A stretch of 64,000 nt of DNA from Acidobacteriota bacterium (GCA_021803035.1 JAJZME010000065.1:1-64000), one strand, 5' to 3'. Numbered from the stretch's first letter, positions 37,807 through 47,122 are shown. Numbers and translations: made by a program. The notes: generated by a model not told the origin, from the sequence alone.

Positions 37807-38949
37807 TCACAGCCCCTCGTGTAATTTGGCGATCAAAAGCAGAGCATTGTCGGTATCCGTCGAACCGCCGCACATGCCGCTGGTCTCGCGCTCAATGTCG
37901 AACACCGTGGCCATGGCCGTATTGACCAGGTCGGGATTTCGGCTCAGTTCCCATAAAGTGATATGTGGTTTCAACTGAGTCCATTTCTGTGTAAGGCTCG
38001 TCAGGGTGGCGCCTGGCATGGCGAACGAACCGGGCGCCGTGCAGGCCTTCAGGCGCACGCCGGCCGCTGCAAACGCGGCGAGCACGATACGGCGGCGCTC
38101 GGAGCTAGTCACCTGCGACCGGAACGGATCCAACTGGAGCACCAGCTTAGTGAGCTTGAGTTTCGTCTCACTGGACTTGTCACCGTGCCACACGGCGAGT
38201 TGAAGATATCGTTCGGCCACAACATATTGACCGAGATTGAATGCCGCATTGCCTGCTCCTGCCATTGCCCGTGCATTGCGTGGCGAGCGGCGCAAGGTGA
38301 GGCGAAACTGCTCCAGGGCCCGCGGGAAATCCTGCGCTTGAAGAAACAACTGGCCTGCGAGCTCATGCTCCGCCGGCTCGTTGCCGAGGTTACCTGCCAG
38401 TGCGATCAATTGCGAATCGGCCTGTGCCCTGTCGCCGATGCGCAGGAGCATGTGGATCAGCTCGAGGCGTGTATTACGCCTTGCTACATCCTGGTTTCCG
38501 GGCCAGACGGCGTAGACTGCATTGTTGTAATAACGCAGCGCGCTATTGGTTTGGCCGCGTTCCGCTGCGATGCGCGCCAGTTCCAGGTTGACCAGGCCGT
38601 TCTCAGGTTGGCGGTCCCAGAGGTTGATGAGATAGTTGTAGGCCTCGTTGATGCGATTCTCTCCGAGCAGGGCTTCGGCCAGGTTCAGCTGATAGGAGTA
38701 GTTGTCGCGCGAGTAAAGCAGCGAGGTGCGGAAATCAATCACAGCCGCGCCATAACTCTTTGCATCAAGAGCTGCATGGCCGCGTGTAGCCCATCTCGTG
38801 GCCAGTGAATTCTGCTGCTGATGATACAGGCGAGACAAGCCGGCTACCGCGCCGAACATCATGATCGCCAAACCCGACAAAAGTGCCAGCGTTACCGGCT
38901 CACGTCTCAGATAAGGTTGGAGATCAAATCGCTTACCCTGCTTCGACAT
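37807..38949 (-). CDS. Membrane-anchored TPR-repeat protein
   Basis: This 380-residue protein has one N-terminal membrane helix (LALLSGLAIMMFGAVAGL, about 22-40) and then roughly six tetratricopeptide repeats over about 50-265 (for example YQLNLAEALLGENRINEAYN and NARAMAGAGNAAFNLGQY). The rest has no recognised domain. TPR proteins mediate protein contacts; the partner is unknown. A strong AGGAGAAAGG precedes the ATG. It is upstream of and adjacent to the ClC gene. Confidence 0.8.
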   Translation of the reverse strand: MSKQGKRFDLQPYLRREPVTLALLSGLAIMMFGAVAGLSRLYHQQQNSLATRWATRGHAALDAKSYGAAVIDFRTSLLYSRDNYSYQLNLAEALLGENRINEAYNYLINLWDRQPENGLVNLELARIAAERGQTNSALRYYNNAVYAVWPGNQDVARRNTRLELIHMLLRIGDRAQADSQLIALAGNLGNEPAEHELAGQLFLQAQDFPRALEQFRLTLRRSPRNARAMAGAGNAAFNLGQYVVAERYLQLAVWHGDKSSETKLKLTKLVLQLDPFRSQVTSSERRRIVLAAFAAAGVRLKACTAPGSFAMPGATLTSLTQKWTQLKPHITLWELSRNPDLVNTAMATVFDIERETSGMCGGSTDTDNALLLIAKLHEGL

Positions 38950-39353
38950 CCTTTCTCCTGAAGGTCAGCACACGACCCCACGCGGGGCGTTCACACTGCG
39001 CTGAATCACCCTGAATAGCGAGTGGGCACGAGACAAGAGGGAAGAGGCCGAGCGCCTTAGCGACCTTCCATGCGACTCAACGGTATGGAACAAGATTTCC
39101 CGCTACCTAGTTTACTGCATGGTTTCTTGGGATGTCATCCGCAACTGCCGAGCAAAGGACTTGAGCGCAGCGATGATCGAGGCGCATGGCGCGAGGCGGG
39201 CCTCCCGGATCGAAGCCTTTTGGGAACCTGCAACTCTCTGGGAAATTCGCTGCCACCCAGGCAGAGTAGGAGTGCGCAATGATGAAGAGAAATAAATGTT
39301 GTCAGTTTGGTTACCCGCGTGCATAATACAAGGTCAACGGAGGCAGGAAATAC
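38950..39353. other. Intergenic region, no recognised gene
   Basis: This is 404 bp between the divergent TPR gene and the small membrane-protein gene. No frame here has a motif or ribosome-binding site I trust. It presumably holds both promoters. Confidence 0.5.
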
Positions 39354-39629
39354 ATGGTGCTGAGGATGCTGATTTTAAAACATATCGTACATGTGGTTTT
39401 GTATTGTGCCCTATTTCTAGTTGGGACCATGATGGTTTTTGATCGCAATGCATGGGCAAAGAAGCTGACGCGTGGTCAGAACTCGGCCAATCGGGTGAGT
39501 AAATTGTTCCATTACAGCGGAAGAATCTTCCAGGTCACAGGCGCAGTATTCGGTTTTCTGGAGATTGTAGCGGTCATGATTCTAATTGGCGGATGGATGA
39601 TCGACTTGCTGGTGGGCTTTGCTGTCTGA
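39354..39629 (+). CDS. Small hypothetical membrane protein
   Basis: This 91-residue protein has two hydrophobic segments (about 8-28, VHVVLYCALFLVGTMMV, and 63-85, FGFLEIVAVMILIGGWMIDL) around a basic loop. GGAGG lies about 11 nt before the ATG. The base composition is lower in GC than its neighbours, which may mean recent acquisition. No family is recognised. It converges on bshA with a 26-bp gap. Confidence 0.55.
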   Translation: MVLRMLILKHIVHVVLYCALFLVGTMMVFDRNAWAKKLTRGQNSANRVSKLFHYSGRIFQVTGAVFGFLEIVAVMILIGGWMIDLLVGFAV

Positions 39630-39655
39630 GAGAGGGCTGTTCGACCTATTCAGAA

Positions 39656-40795
39656 TCAATTTTTGAGCACTTGTTCGTAGTAGCGAACATACTGGGGCAC
39701 CACGAGCGAGGCGCAAAAACGCTTTTGAGCATCGCGTCTCGCCGCGTCCCGCATTCTACTGAAGCGCTGACGGTCGCCGAGCAGCTCCAGGGCGCCGCGG
39801 GCCATGGCTTCTACCTCACCTGGAGCGTAAAGCAGCCCGGTTACACCATGCTCGACCACCTCGGGCAGTCCACCCACATGCGTAGCGATTGATGGCACCT
39901 TGCAGGCCATGGCTTCCAGCGCAGCCAGTCCGAAGGACTCCAACTGGCTGGGCAAGAGCAGGAGATCGGCCAGCGGCAACAGCTCGCTTACGCGCTCCTG
40001 CTTGCCGAGAAAATGGACGTGCGTATGAATACCGAGATCGTGAGCCAGCCACTCGGCCGCGGAGCGGTCGGGACCGTCGCCGATCATCACAAGCTGCGCC
40101 GGTATCTCCCGCGCCACTGCGGCGAAAATCCTGATCACGTCGATTACGCGCTTGACCGGCCTGAAGTTCGACAGGTGCATCAGGATCGCGTCTTCCGGCG
40201 CGGCCAGGTGACGGCGGGCCCGTGCGCGCTCCGTTTCGTCCCTGATGGGTGCGTAGACGTCGCAGTTGACGAAGTTTGTGATCACCTCGATGGGCCGCTC
40301 CAAGCCGAAATCGGCGAGGGTCTTCTCTTTCAGGTATTTCGAGATACTGGTGACACCGTCGCTCTCCTGAATGCTGTGCCGGGTAATGGGCAAGTAGCTG
40401 CGGTCCAGCCCGACCAGGGTAATGTCGGTTCCGTGCAGGGTGGTGACAAAGGGCAGCCTGCGGCCGCTTCGCGCCAGCATTTGCCGCGCCAGGAGCGCGC
40501 TGACCGAGTGGGGAATGGCATAGTGAACGTGCAGCAGATCGAGATCGTAAAATTCAGCCACTTCCGCCATGCGCGAGGCCAGCGCCAAGTCGTAAGGCGG
40601 AAACTCGAAGAGCGGATAATTCGACACCGGGACTTCGTGATAAAAGATGCCTTCGTTGCGTCCGTTCAGACGGAAGGGCGCCGAGTAGGAAATAAAGTGC
40701 ACCTCGTGGCCCAGGGCGGCCAGCTCGATACCGAGCTCGGTGGCCACGACGCCGGACCCGCCGTAGGTGGGGTAACACGTAATTCCAATGCGCAT
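39656..40795 (-). CDS. bshA: N-acetyl-alpha-D-glucosaminyl L-malate synthase (bacillithiol pathway)
   Basis: This 379-residue GT4 glycosyltransferase begins MRIGITCYPTYGGSGVVATE, then YPLFEFPPYDLALASRMAEV and HVHYAIPHSVSALLARQM, the BshA signature. A C-terminal UDP-binding fold carries SNFRPVKRV and ESFGLAALEAMA. It joins UDP-GlcNAc and L-malate in the first step of bacillithiol synthesis. I chose the ATG with AGAAGG just upstream, where homology starts. bshB and bshC are not in the window; the deacetylase upstream is of the YdjC type, not the LmbE type usual for BshB. Confidence 0.93.
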   Translation of the reverse strand: MRIGITCYPTYGGSGVVATELGIELAALGHEVHFISYSAPFRLNGRNEGIFYHEVPVSNYPLFEFPPYDLALASRMAEVAEFYDLDLLHVHYAIPHSVSALLARQMLARSGRRLPFVTTLHGTDITLVGLDRSYLPITRHSIQESDGVTSISKYLKEKTLADFGLERPIEVITNFVNCDVYAPIRDETERARARRHLAAPEDAILMHLSNFRPVKRVIDVIRIFAAVAREIPAQLVMIGDGPDRSAAEWLAHDLGIHTHVHFLGKQERVSELLPLADLLLLPSQLESFGLAALEAMACKVPSIATHVGGLPEVVEHGVTGLLYAPGEVEAMARGALELLGDRQRFSRMRDAARRDAQKRFCASLVVPQYVRYYEQVLKN

Positions 40796-40898
40796 AAAAC
40801 CTTCTCGCAGAAAGAAGTCAAGGAAAGTGCCTTGTGTATACACACTTTGGACGCTCTGGCGTCCACTGAAGATGCAGCCGTTTCGATCAGGAGCCGAA

Positions 40899-41768
40899 TC
40901 AGGGATCGGCGCGCGCTGTTGCGGGTGCATGAAGCGCGGCGAATGAGAGCAGCTCGATTGCGGGAAATTCGCGGATCGCGTCGAGCGCCCGGCGCTCGAT
41001 CTCCCGCGATTCCTTGAGTCGTGTGCGGATCAGCGCCAGATCGGCATCGTTGTAGCCGGGGTGCGTAACCAGCTCCCAGGTGCCTGCGGGAAGCTGCCCG
41101 AGCAGGGAACGGACTGCGCCGGCGTCGAGAGTGCCGGTGCCCACTACGGCAACGGTTCCATCGGTGGTTGCGAAGCCCTCCTGCGCGATAATGCGCCGCA
41201 GCGCCGGCTCAAAGCGGCGCAGCGCGGCCTCTTCGGCGCGCCGCACCAGCGGAGCATGCGGCGTGGCGCGCACCGCCCATACGGGCTCGAATGGGTTGCG
41301 TACGGCTCCGATACCCGCAGCGCGGGCGGCGCGCAGCAGCGGCCTGAGGACGGCGGGAAACATGTGCGTGTGCTTGTGCGTGTCAATGTGGGTCAGGCGG
41401 ACGCCGCGCCCTCTAAGCAGGCCGATCTGGGCGGCTGCTTCGGCTTCGATTTCGCTGGCGCGCATGCGTCCCGTGAACAGGCGGCGCAGGAATTCGCCCA
41501 ACTTTTGCGGAAAGCGGCCGGTTTGCGGATCAACGAGCGAGGGAATCTCATGCGGCGGCAGCACCGGCTCGCCGTCGGCCAGCACCACATGGCAACCCAC
41601 GCCGAGCGTCGGCGCGGCAAGCGCAAGCCGGATGGCCTCATCCGTTGCCTGCGCTCGCGCCATCAGGGTGGTGCTGGTGAGCACGCCGTCACGGTGCAAC
41701 TCCACGATGGCGCGGTTCACTCCGGCCGTCAGGCCAAAGTCGTCGGCATTTACAATCAATCGGCTCAC
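40899..41768 (-). CDS. ChbG/HpnK-family (YdjC) carbohydrate deacetylase
   Basis: This 289-residue protein begins RLIVNADDFGLTAGVNRAI, the YdjC metal-binding signature, followed by GCHVVLADGEPV and THIDTHKHTHMFP with further metal His residues, and THPGYND near the end. Family members deacetylate chitooligosaccharides (ChbG) or hopanoid glucosamine (HpnK). The HpnB/CrtQ-like glycosyltransferase at 4 kb hints at lipid glycosylation, but the genes are far apart. It lies 103 bp upstream of bshA on the same strand. Confidence 0.82.
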   Translation of the reverse strand: MSRLIVNADDFGLTAGVNRAIVELHRDGVLTSTTLMARAQATDEAIRLALAAPTLGVGCHVVLADGEPVLPPHEIPSLVDPQTGRFPQKLGEFLRRLFTGRMRASEIEAEAAAQIGLLRGRGVRLTHIDTHKHTHMFPAVLRPLLRAARAAGIGAVRNPFEPVWAVRATPHAPLVRRAEEAALRRFEPALRRIIAQEGFATTDGTVAVVGTGTLDAGAVRSLLGQLPAGTWELVTHPGYNDADLALIRTRLKESREIERRALDAIREFPAIELLSFAALHAPATARADP

Positions 41769-41862
41769 CGGCTGAGTGTATCAATTAAGCGCGAGGCTGC
41801 GCGGGAGGGCAAGTGCGCTGGTATCATAGATTCACGGCTGCATTGCCATTCCGGCCGGGCGG

Positions 41863-41939
41863 GGGCGGTTAGCTCAGCTGGTTAGAGCGCCTGCCTTACA
41901 AGCAGGAAGTCGGGGGTTCGAGTCCCTCACTGCCCACCA
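41863..41939 (+). tRNA. tRNA-Val (anticodon TAC)
   Basis: This 77-nt cloverleaf has acceptor stem GGGCGGT/ACTGCCC, discriminator A and an encoded CCA (41937-41939). The anticodon loop CTTACAA gives TAC (reads GUA and relatives). The T arm has GGTTCGAGTCC. An integrase remnant begins 15 bp beyond its 3' end. Confidence 0.96.
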
Positions 41940-41953
41940 TGCAAATCAATAAG

Positions 41954-42330
41954 TTAGTTCAAAGTAGTTCTATTCGCCGCGGACGACTGCGGGGGAATTT
42001 GCGGGTACTCCGCCGCAAATTCCGGTTTGGCGGTGACGCTGATCGATTCCACCGCGCTCCGCAGTTCTTCGATTCCGAAGTGACCATAGCGCGCGGCCAT
42101 CTTCGCCATTGTGCCCGGTGACCATCCAACGATTTTCGCAATCATGGGAATCGGGACGCGGGCCGCAATCATTCGAGAGACGGCGCTGTGTCTCAAGTCA
42201 TGGAAGCGAAGGCGAGTCAACCCGGCAGGCAATTCCGACGTTTGAAAATTACACCCTTCGCAGACGTACCCGGTTGCTGTTTTCTCGCAGTCTGTCTGAG
42301 CTTTTTTGAGATGGCGGAATGCGGTAAAGG
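41954..42330 (-). pseudogene. Tyrosine recombinase (integrase) C-terminal remnant
   Basis: The readable part ends LTRLRFHDLRHSAVSRMI, with the HxxR box (HDLRHS), then IVGWSPGTMAKMAARYGHFG, where the Tyr of ARYGH is the likely nucleophile and the usual His of the LGH box is Trp. The homology covers roughly the last 120 residues of an integrase. The N-terminal and core-binding regions are missing, and upstream sequence runs into repeat-like DNA, so it cannot be a working gene. Its place next to the tRNA-Val 3' end is typical of an old integration. Confidence 0.7.
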
Positions 42331-42459
42331 CGACCGCAGATGTTTCGACTCCGCTCAACAGGACAACCCGCTTTTGGGAGTGGCGGTCGTGCCATTGGCA
42401 GGCCGGAGATTGCCGCCAGGCAGCTTGCAGATGCGCAAGCCTGCTCCTGGGGCACGACG

Positions 42460-42500
42460 GAAGCCGTGCCTTGTTGCAAAGCCTCACCGGGGGCTTTAGA
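42460..42500. repeat. REP-like fragment at the tdh 3' end
   Basis: GAAGCCGTGCCTTGTTGCAAAGCC followed by GGGGGCTTTAG closely matches the outer part of the inverted REP-like repeats that flank the RAYT transposase at 52.7-53.4 kb. The tdh stop codon lies inside the GGCTTTAG part. Confidence 0.5.
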
Positions 42501-43527
42501 TTTTGGTCCAGTCGAGGATGACCTTGCCGGCCTGGCCGGAGAGCATGGCACGGAAGCCCTGCTCGAAATCGGAGTAGGCGAAGCGATGCGTGATGACCGG
42601 CGCAATGTCCACGCCGGTCTCGAGCATGACGGTCATCTTGTACCAGGTCTCGTACATCTCGCGGCCATAGATGCCTTTGATGGTGATCATGTTGAAGATG
42701 ACCTGGCGCCAGTCCATGGGCGTTTCGCCGGCGGGAATGCCGAGGATGGCGATTTTGCCGCCGTGGCTCATGTTGGCGATCATCTCGCGCAGCGCCTGCG
42801 GGCTGCCAGACATCTCCAATCCCACGTCGAAGCCCTCCAACATGCCGAGCTGCTTTTGCGCCTGGGCAAGCGGCGTCTGGTTCGGGTTGATGGCCAGCGT
42901 TGCGCCCATTTTGCGCGCAAGCTCCAGGCGGAAGGGATTGAGATCGGTGATGACGACGTGCCGGGCGCCGGCGTGCCGCACTACCGGAATGGCCATGATG
43001 CCGATGGGACCGGCGCCGGTGATGAGGACGTCTTCGCCGAGGACCGGGAACGACAGCGCAGTGTGCACGGCGTTGCCGAAGGGATCGAAGATGGCGGCCA
43101 CTTCCTGATTGATTCCGTGATTGTGGCGCCAGATGTTCGACATGGGCAGGGCGATCAGCTCGGCAAAGGCGCCGGGACGGTTGACGCCCACGCCCTGCGT
43201 CGCGGCGCAGAGATGACGGCGGCCGGCGAGGCAGTTGCGGCAGCGGCCGCAGACGACGTGTCCCTCGCCGCTGACGATGTCGCCGGGGAAGAAGTCATTG
43301 ACGTTCGATCCGACGGCGACGATTTCGCCGACGAATTCGTGGCCGACGACCATGGGCACGGGAATGGTTTTCCGCGCCCACTCATTCCACTCGTAGATGT
43401 GAACGTCGGTGCCGCAGATGCCGGTGTAGCGCACGCTCACCAACACGTCGTTGATTCCGATTCGGGGTTCGTCAACGTCTTCGAGCCACAGGCCGGGCTC
43501 GGCCTTGCTTTTCACCAGCGCCTTCAT
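42496..43527 (-). CDS. tdh: L-threonine 3-dehydrogenase
   Basis: This 343-residue zinc-dependent medium-chain dehydrogenase has the catalytic-zinc cysteine in [21 protein letters not shown], and four structural-zinc cysteines in [15 protein letters not shown]. The NAD site is [12 protein letters not shown]. It oxidises threonine to 2-amino-3-ketobutyrate, which Kbl cleaves to glycine. The glycine cleavage genes are 8 kb away, so a threonine-to-glycine-to-C1 route is plausible; kbl is not in the window. I chose the ATG at 43527 with GAGGG upstream. The length matches E. coli Tdh (341). Confidence 0.93.
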   Translation of the reverse strand: MKALVKSKAEPGLWLEDVDEPRIGINDVLVSVRYTGICGTDVHIYEWNEWARKTIPVPMVVGHEFVGEIVAVGSNVNDFFPGDIVSGEGHVVCGRCRNCLAGRRHLCAATQGVGVNRPGAFAELIALPMSNIWRHNHGINQEVAAIFDPFGNAVHTALSFPVLGEDVLITGAGPIGIMAIPVVRHAGARHVVITDLNPFRLELARKMGATLAINPNQTPLAQAQKQLGMLEGFDVGLEMSGSPQALREMIANMSHGGKIAILGIPAGETPMDWRQVIFNMITIKGIYGREMYETWYKMTVMLETGVDIAPVITHRFAYSDFEQGFRAMLSGQAGKVILDWTKI

Positions 43528-43639
43528 CGGCTGCCCTCCGATTCTTAACCGTGACATGACAAAACGGATTGTATGTACTCTATAACATGCCGAAGCGGGG
43601 CGAGCGATGATGATGGGTACAGCCGTAGACTAAGCGCAT

Positions 43640-44185
43640 ATGAGGCTGTTTATCGGGATTTCTCTAGCGGACGCGGTTCGCGCCGAGGTTGCCGCGATGG
43701 TGGCAAAGCTGCGGCGGGGCGCGGAAGGTTTGCGCTGGACTGCGCCTGCGTCCTGGCATATCACGCTTCAATTTCTGGGCAACAGCGAACGGGAGCAGTA
43801 TGAGAGGCTGCTGGCGCGGCTTGGCGAAGTGCGCTCGCCGCCTGTGCCGGTGCGGCTGACCGGGCTGGAGACTTTTGACCGTGCCGGCATTGTTTATGTG
43901 GGGGTGGAGGTTGCGCCGGAGCTTGCCGAACTTCAGCGGCGAGTTACGGAAGTGACGGCGCGGTGCGGCTTTGTCCCGGAAGAGCGTGCTTTTCATCCGC
44001 ATATCACGCTTGCCAGGAGCAAGGGGCACGGGCGTGGAGCGCGGACACCGCTGCCGTGGCTGCGCAAAGAGGGTTCGCCGGCCTTTACGCTGTTTACGGC
44101 CCGGGATTTTGTGCTTTTCGAGAGCTTTCTTGAGCGGGACGGGGCGCGTTATGAGGTTCGCGGGCGGTTTGCGCTGGGAAGCTGA
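43640..44185 (+). CDS. thpR: RNA 2',3'-cyclic phosphodiesterase (LigT/ThpR)
   Basis: This 181-residue 2H phosphoesterase begins MRLFIGISLADAV. The two HxTx motifs are WHITLQFLG (about 39) and HPHITLAR (about 122), which line the active site. Family enzymes hydrolyse 2',3'-cyclic phosphates to 2'-phosphates. The length is normal. It is monocistronic and divergent from tdh. Confidence 0.9.
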   Translation: MRLFIGISLADAVRAEVAAMVAKLRRGAEGLRWTAPASWHITLQFLGNSEREQYERLLARLGEVRSPPVPVRLTGLETFDRAGIVYVGVEVAPELAELQRRVTEVTARCGFVPEERAFHPHITLARSKGHGRGARTPLPWLRKEGSPAFTLFTARDFVLFESFLERDGARYEVRGRFALGS

Positions 44186-44224
44186 GAGCGGAATGGGATT
44201 GCGGCGCGCTGGCTGTGGGCGTTT

Positions 44225-44260
44225 CCCACCCCTGCGGCAAAAGACACCGCAAGGGTGGGG
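44225..44260. repeat. Palindromic repeat, CCCACCC type
   Basis: CCCACCCCTGCGG (44225-44237) pairs with CCGCAAGGGTGGG (44247-44259) with one wobble position. It lies between the converging thpR and lipoprotein genes and could also act as a transcription barrier. The form resembles small palindromic repeats I associate with acidobacterial genomes. Confidence 0.55.
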
Positions 44261-44281
44261 CAGTCAGGTTGTCTTCCGCTA

Positions 44282-45037
44282 TTACTCGGTGATGCGGACC
44301 GAGTGGTCGAGGCGGAAGGTGAGCAGAGTTTCGGCGGGCACGAAGATCGGCTTGTTGCCGGTGAACGCGCTGCCTGCGGTTCCGGCGCCACCGCCGGCGA
44401 GAGCGCCGATAAGTGCGCCCTTTCCGCCGCCGGCCAGGCCGCCGATGAGAGCGCCAAGCCCGGCGCCGCCGCCGGCCATGATGGCCGTGCGCCGGCCCTT
44501 GCCCCTTTGAACCTGGGAAATGGAACTGGTGGCAACGGGGTAGCTTCCCCACTGCGTCCTGATGCGCTCCAGGCGCACTGCAAGCTCCGCGTTGCCCCCG
44601 AGGCGGCCCAGCGGCTTGGCGTAGATGACTGTTCCTTCGGCGCTCGCGCCCTGGGGAATCACCGTTTGGCCGTTGACGGTCACGGGGTTGGCGACGGTGG
44701 CGCTAAACATATCGCCTGTGTGGTTGATGTTCGACCCCAGATCCTGGCTGGTGCGGATGCGAATGTAGGTGCCAGCGGGCAGGACCACGACGGGGGGCTG
44801 CGGCGGCGCCTGCGGAGCGGCAGCCTGCATGGGAGCAGCCTGCTGTGGCGTGGAGTAGGCCGGCGCAGCCTGCTGTGGAGCGGCGGCTTGTTGCATGTTC
44901 TGCGCTGGTTGCGCGGCCGCGGGAGATTGGGCGCTCGCGGTGCTTGCCGGCTTCGAGCTGGACTTGCATCCGTTCAACGCGACCACTGACAAGGCCGCCA
45001 CTACGGCAATGGGGAGAAATTTGCGACGGACGTTCAT
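44282..45037 (-). CDS. Lipoprotein with glycine-zipper region
   Basis: This 251-residue protein has a lipoprotein signal ending VALNGC (residues about 9-22). A Gln/Ala/Pro-rich linker runs to about 90. A beta-rich domain follows (AGTYIRIRTSQDLGSNINHT to about 190), and a glycine-zipper stretch covers about 185-225 (AGGGAGLGALIGGLAGGG repeated). The domain resembles TrbI/VirB10-like or SH3-like outer-membrane-associated segments, but I cannot name the family. AAGGAG lies before the chosen ATG. Confidence 0.75.
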   Translation of the reverse strand: MNVRRKFLPIAVVAALSVVALNGCKSSSKPASTASAQSPAAAQPAQNMQQAAAPQQAAPAYSTPQQAAPMQAAAPQAPPQPPVVVLPAGTYIRIRTSQDLGSNINHTGDMFSATVANPVTVNGQTVIPQGASAEGTVIYAKPLGRLGGNAELAVRLERIRTQWGSYPVATSSISQVQRGKGRRTAIMAGGGAGLGALIGGLAGGGKGALIGALAGGGAGTAGSAFTGNKPIFVPAETLLTFRLDHSVRITE

Positions 45038-45361
45038 ATCACGCGCTCCTTCAAGGGAAATTCCGGTCTGTCTCGCGCCGGAGGGGTGGAAGCTGGTACG
45101 CCTAGGACAAAGTGCTTCTCCATTAAATGACAGGAGTGGACCTTCCGGCAATAGTTTTCGGAAGAATTGCGGCGGCGGCGGCCCGGGGGCCGCAGGAGAC
45201 GCGGCAGATGACGGCTCTGTCAGACGCGGTTTGGGGAATCAACGGGTTGCAGGGAAGATGCGGGACGCGGCGAGCGGATTGGAGCTTGCGGTGTGCGCGG
45301 CGGCCGCCGTCCACGCGAGCGCGGCGGCGGCCATCCATGCCCTGTGCCTGGTGTTGTTGCC
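45038..45361. other. Intergenic region, no recognised gene
   Basis: This is 324 bp between the class III aminotransferase stop and the lipoprotein start, both minus strand. It is GC-rich with simple GCGGCGG runs near 45170-45200. I see no gene; it should hold the lipoprotein promoter. Confidence 0.5.
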
Positions 45362-46756
45362 TCAGACGGCTGCCGCCGCGGGCGAGGCGGTTTGAGCGAA
45401 TTCCCGTTCGGCCTGGGCGAGCGCGTCTTCAAGGATGTCGAGCGCTACGGTGGCTTCTTCCTTGCTGACGACGAGCGGCGGCGAGAGGCGGAGCGTGGTC
45501 TGGCCGCAGCCCAGCACCATAAGGCCGCGTTCGAAGGCCAGGGTTTCAACGCGGTTGCGGAACTCGGCGGCGGGCTCGCGGGTAGCCTTGTCTTTGACCA
45601 TCTCGATGCCGATCATCAGGCCGCGTCCGCGGACATCGCCGACCAGCGGATGCGTGCGCACCCAGCCGCGCAGCCGCTCCAGCATGAAAGCGCCGACGCT
45701 GGCGGCGTTGGCCATGGCTTCGCGGTTGATGATGTCCATGGTGGCGAGTGCGGCGGCGATGGAGACGGGATTTCCGCCGAAGGTGGAGGCGTGCGAGCCG
45801 GGCGCCCAATCCATGATCTCGGCGCGGCTCATGCAGATGCCGAGCGGCATGCCGCTGGCGATGCCTTTGGCGATGCAGACGATGTCCGGCTGGACGCCGG
45901 AGTGCTCGACGGCCCACCACTTGCCGGTGCGCCCGCAGCCGCATTGCACTTCGTCAACGACCAGGAGAATACCGTGCCGGTCGCAGATGGCGCGCAGCTC
46001 GCGCATGAAGTTGTCAGGCGCCACGATGTAACCGCCTTCGCCCTGAATGGGCTCGATGAAGATGGCGGCCACCTCTTCGGCTGGCAGGATGGTTTTGAAG
46101 AGCACGTCTTCGATATAGCGCGCACAGCCCATGCTGTAGGCTTCCTGATCCTGCGCGCCGCCGGTGCAGCCGCGGTAGACGTAGGGATAGCGGACATGGG
46201 TTACGCCAGGCACCAGCGGCGCGAAGCGGCGCTTCTGCTGCGGCTTGGAGCCGGTGAGGGCCAGGGCGCCCATGGTGCGGCCATGGAAGGCGCCGAAGAA
46301 GGAGATGACGTGCTGGCGGCCGGTGTGGTAGCGGGCCAGCTTGAAGGCGCACTCGATGGCCTCGGCGCCGGAGTTGCCGTAGAAGAAGCGATGCGGACCG
46401 GGCATGGGCGCTACGGCGGAAAGCTGCTCGGCGAGGTCGGTGAGCGGTTGGTTGTAAAAGTCGGTACCGGAGATGTGCAGCAGTTCGCCGGCCTGTTTGC
46501 GGATGGCCTCAACCACCTCGGGGTGGCAGTGGCCGGTGGAAACGGCGGCGATGCCGGCGGCGAAGTCGAGAAACTCGTTGCCGTCGGCGTCTTCGACGCG
46601 AACGCCATGCCCGCGGCGGGCGACCAGCGGGTAGGAGCGGGTATAGCTGGGCGAGATGAGGCGGTGATCGGCCTCAACCGCGGCGCGGGCGCGTGGGCCG
46701 GGCAGCGGGCACACAAGTTTGGGTCCGTATTTTGCATGCATTTCTTGCTTGGTCAT
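45362..46756 (-). CDS. Class III PLP aminotransferase (4-aminobutyrate/ornithine type)
   Basis: This 464-residue fold-type I enzyme has the phosphate-binding FFYGNSGAEAIECAFKLAR, FFGAFHGRTMGALALTGSK, the PLP Asp in LVVDEVQCGCGRTGKWW and the Schiff-base Lys in IVCIAKGIASGMPLG. The length and motifs fit GabT/acetylornithine-type transaminases acting on an omega-amino group; the exact donor is not resolved. I chose the ATG with GAGGAG 8 nt upstream. It is apparently monocistronic. Confidence 0.87.
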   Translation of the reverse strand: MTKQEMHAKYGPKLVCPLPGPRARAAVEADHRLISPSYTRSYPLVARRGHGVRVEDADGNEFLDFAAGIAAVSTGHCHPEVVEAIRKQAGELLHISGTDFYNQPLTDLAEQLSAVAPMPGPHRFFYGNSGAEAIECAFKLARYHTGRQHVISFFGAFHGRTMGALALTGSKPQQKRRFAPLVPGVTHVRYPYVYRGCTGGAQDQEAYSMGCARYIEDVLFKTILPAEEVAAIFIEPIQGEGGYIVAPDNFMRELRAICDRHGILLVVDEVQCGCGRTGKWWAVEHSGVQPDIVCIAKGIASGMPLGICMSRAEIMDWAPGSHASTFGGNPVSIAAALATMDIINREAMANAASVGAFMLERLRGWVRTHPLVGDVRGRGLMIGIEMVKDKATREPAAEFRNRVETLAFERGLMVLGCGQTTLRLSPPLVVSKEEATVALDILEDALAQAEREFAQTASPAAAAV

Positions 46757-47122
46757 CGGCGGTCTCCTCGGCAGATTTTGTTGTGGTGCGCGGCTTGCGG
46801 CGGATGAATCCGGCCGGATGCGGCGCGGCCACTGATCCCGGCACATGGGATCTTTCAGTTTTATTCGCCCATCAGGGCAGGGGTAAGCAGGTAAGGAACG
46901 TTGCGGGACCGGCTCTAATCGCTTGCGAAGAGGCTAGGTCGGGTGCGGGTGGGCAGCACGCGCAGGTGGCGCCGCGGGCAGATGGAGCGCGCACGCAACC
47001 GCGACCAGCGCCTGGTAGGCGTGAGCATCGGTGCATTGGCGACGCGCATGTGCATGGAAACCCTGCTCCCCTGAGGATAGCACGCAGACTGCGCGCCGCT
47101 CCAGCAGGATGGCCCGAACGGG
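46757..47122. other. Intergenic region, no recognised gene
   Basis: This 366-bp stretch upstream of the aminotransferase gene contains a small perfect hairpin (GATCCC 46834-46839, GGGATC 46847-46852) followed by a mixed T-rich stretch. No gene is recognised. Confidence 0.5.

Noticed and set aside
46834-46852. A GATCCC/GGGATC hairpin followed by T-rich DNA, considered as a terminator
   Set aside because: The stem is only 6 bp, the T run is interrupted, and no plus-strand gene ends upstream of it.
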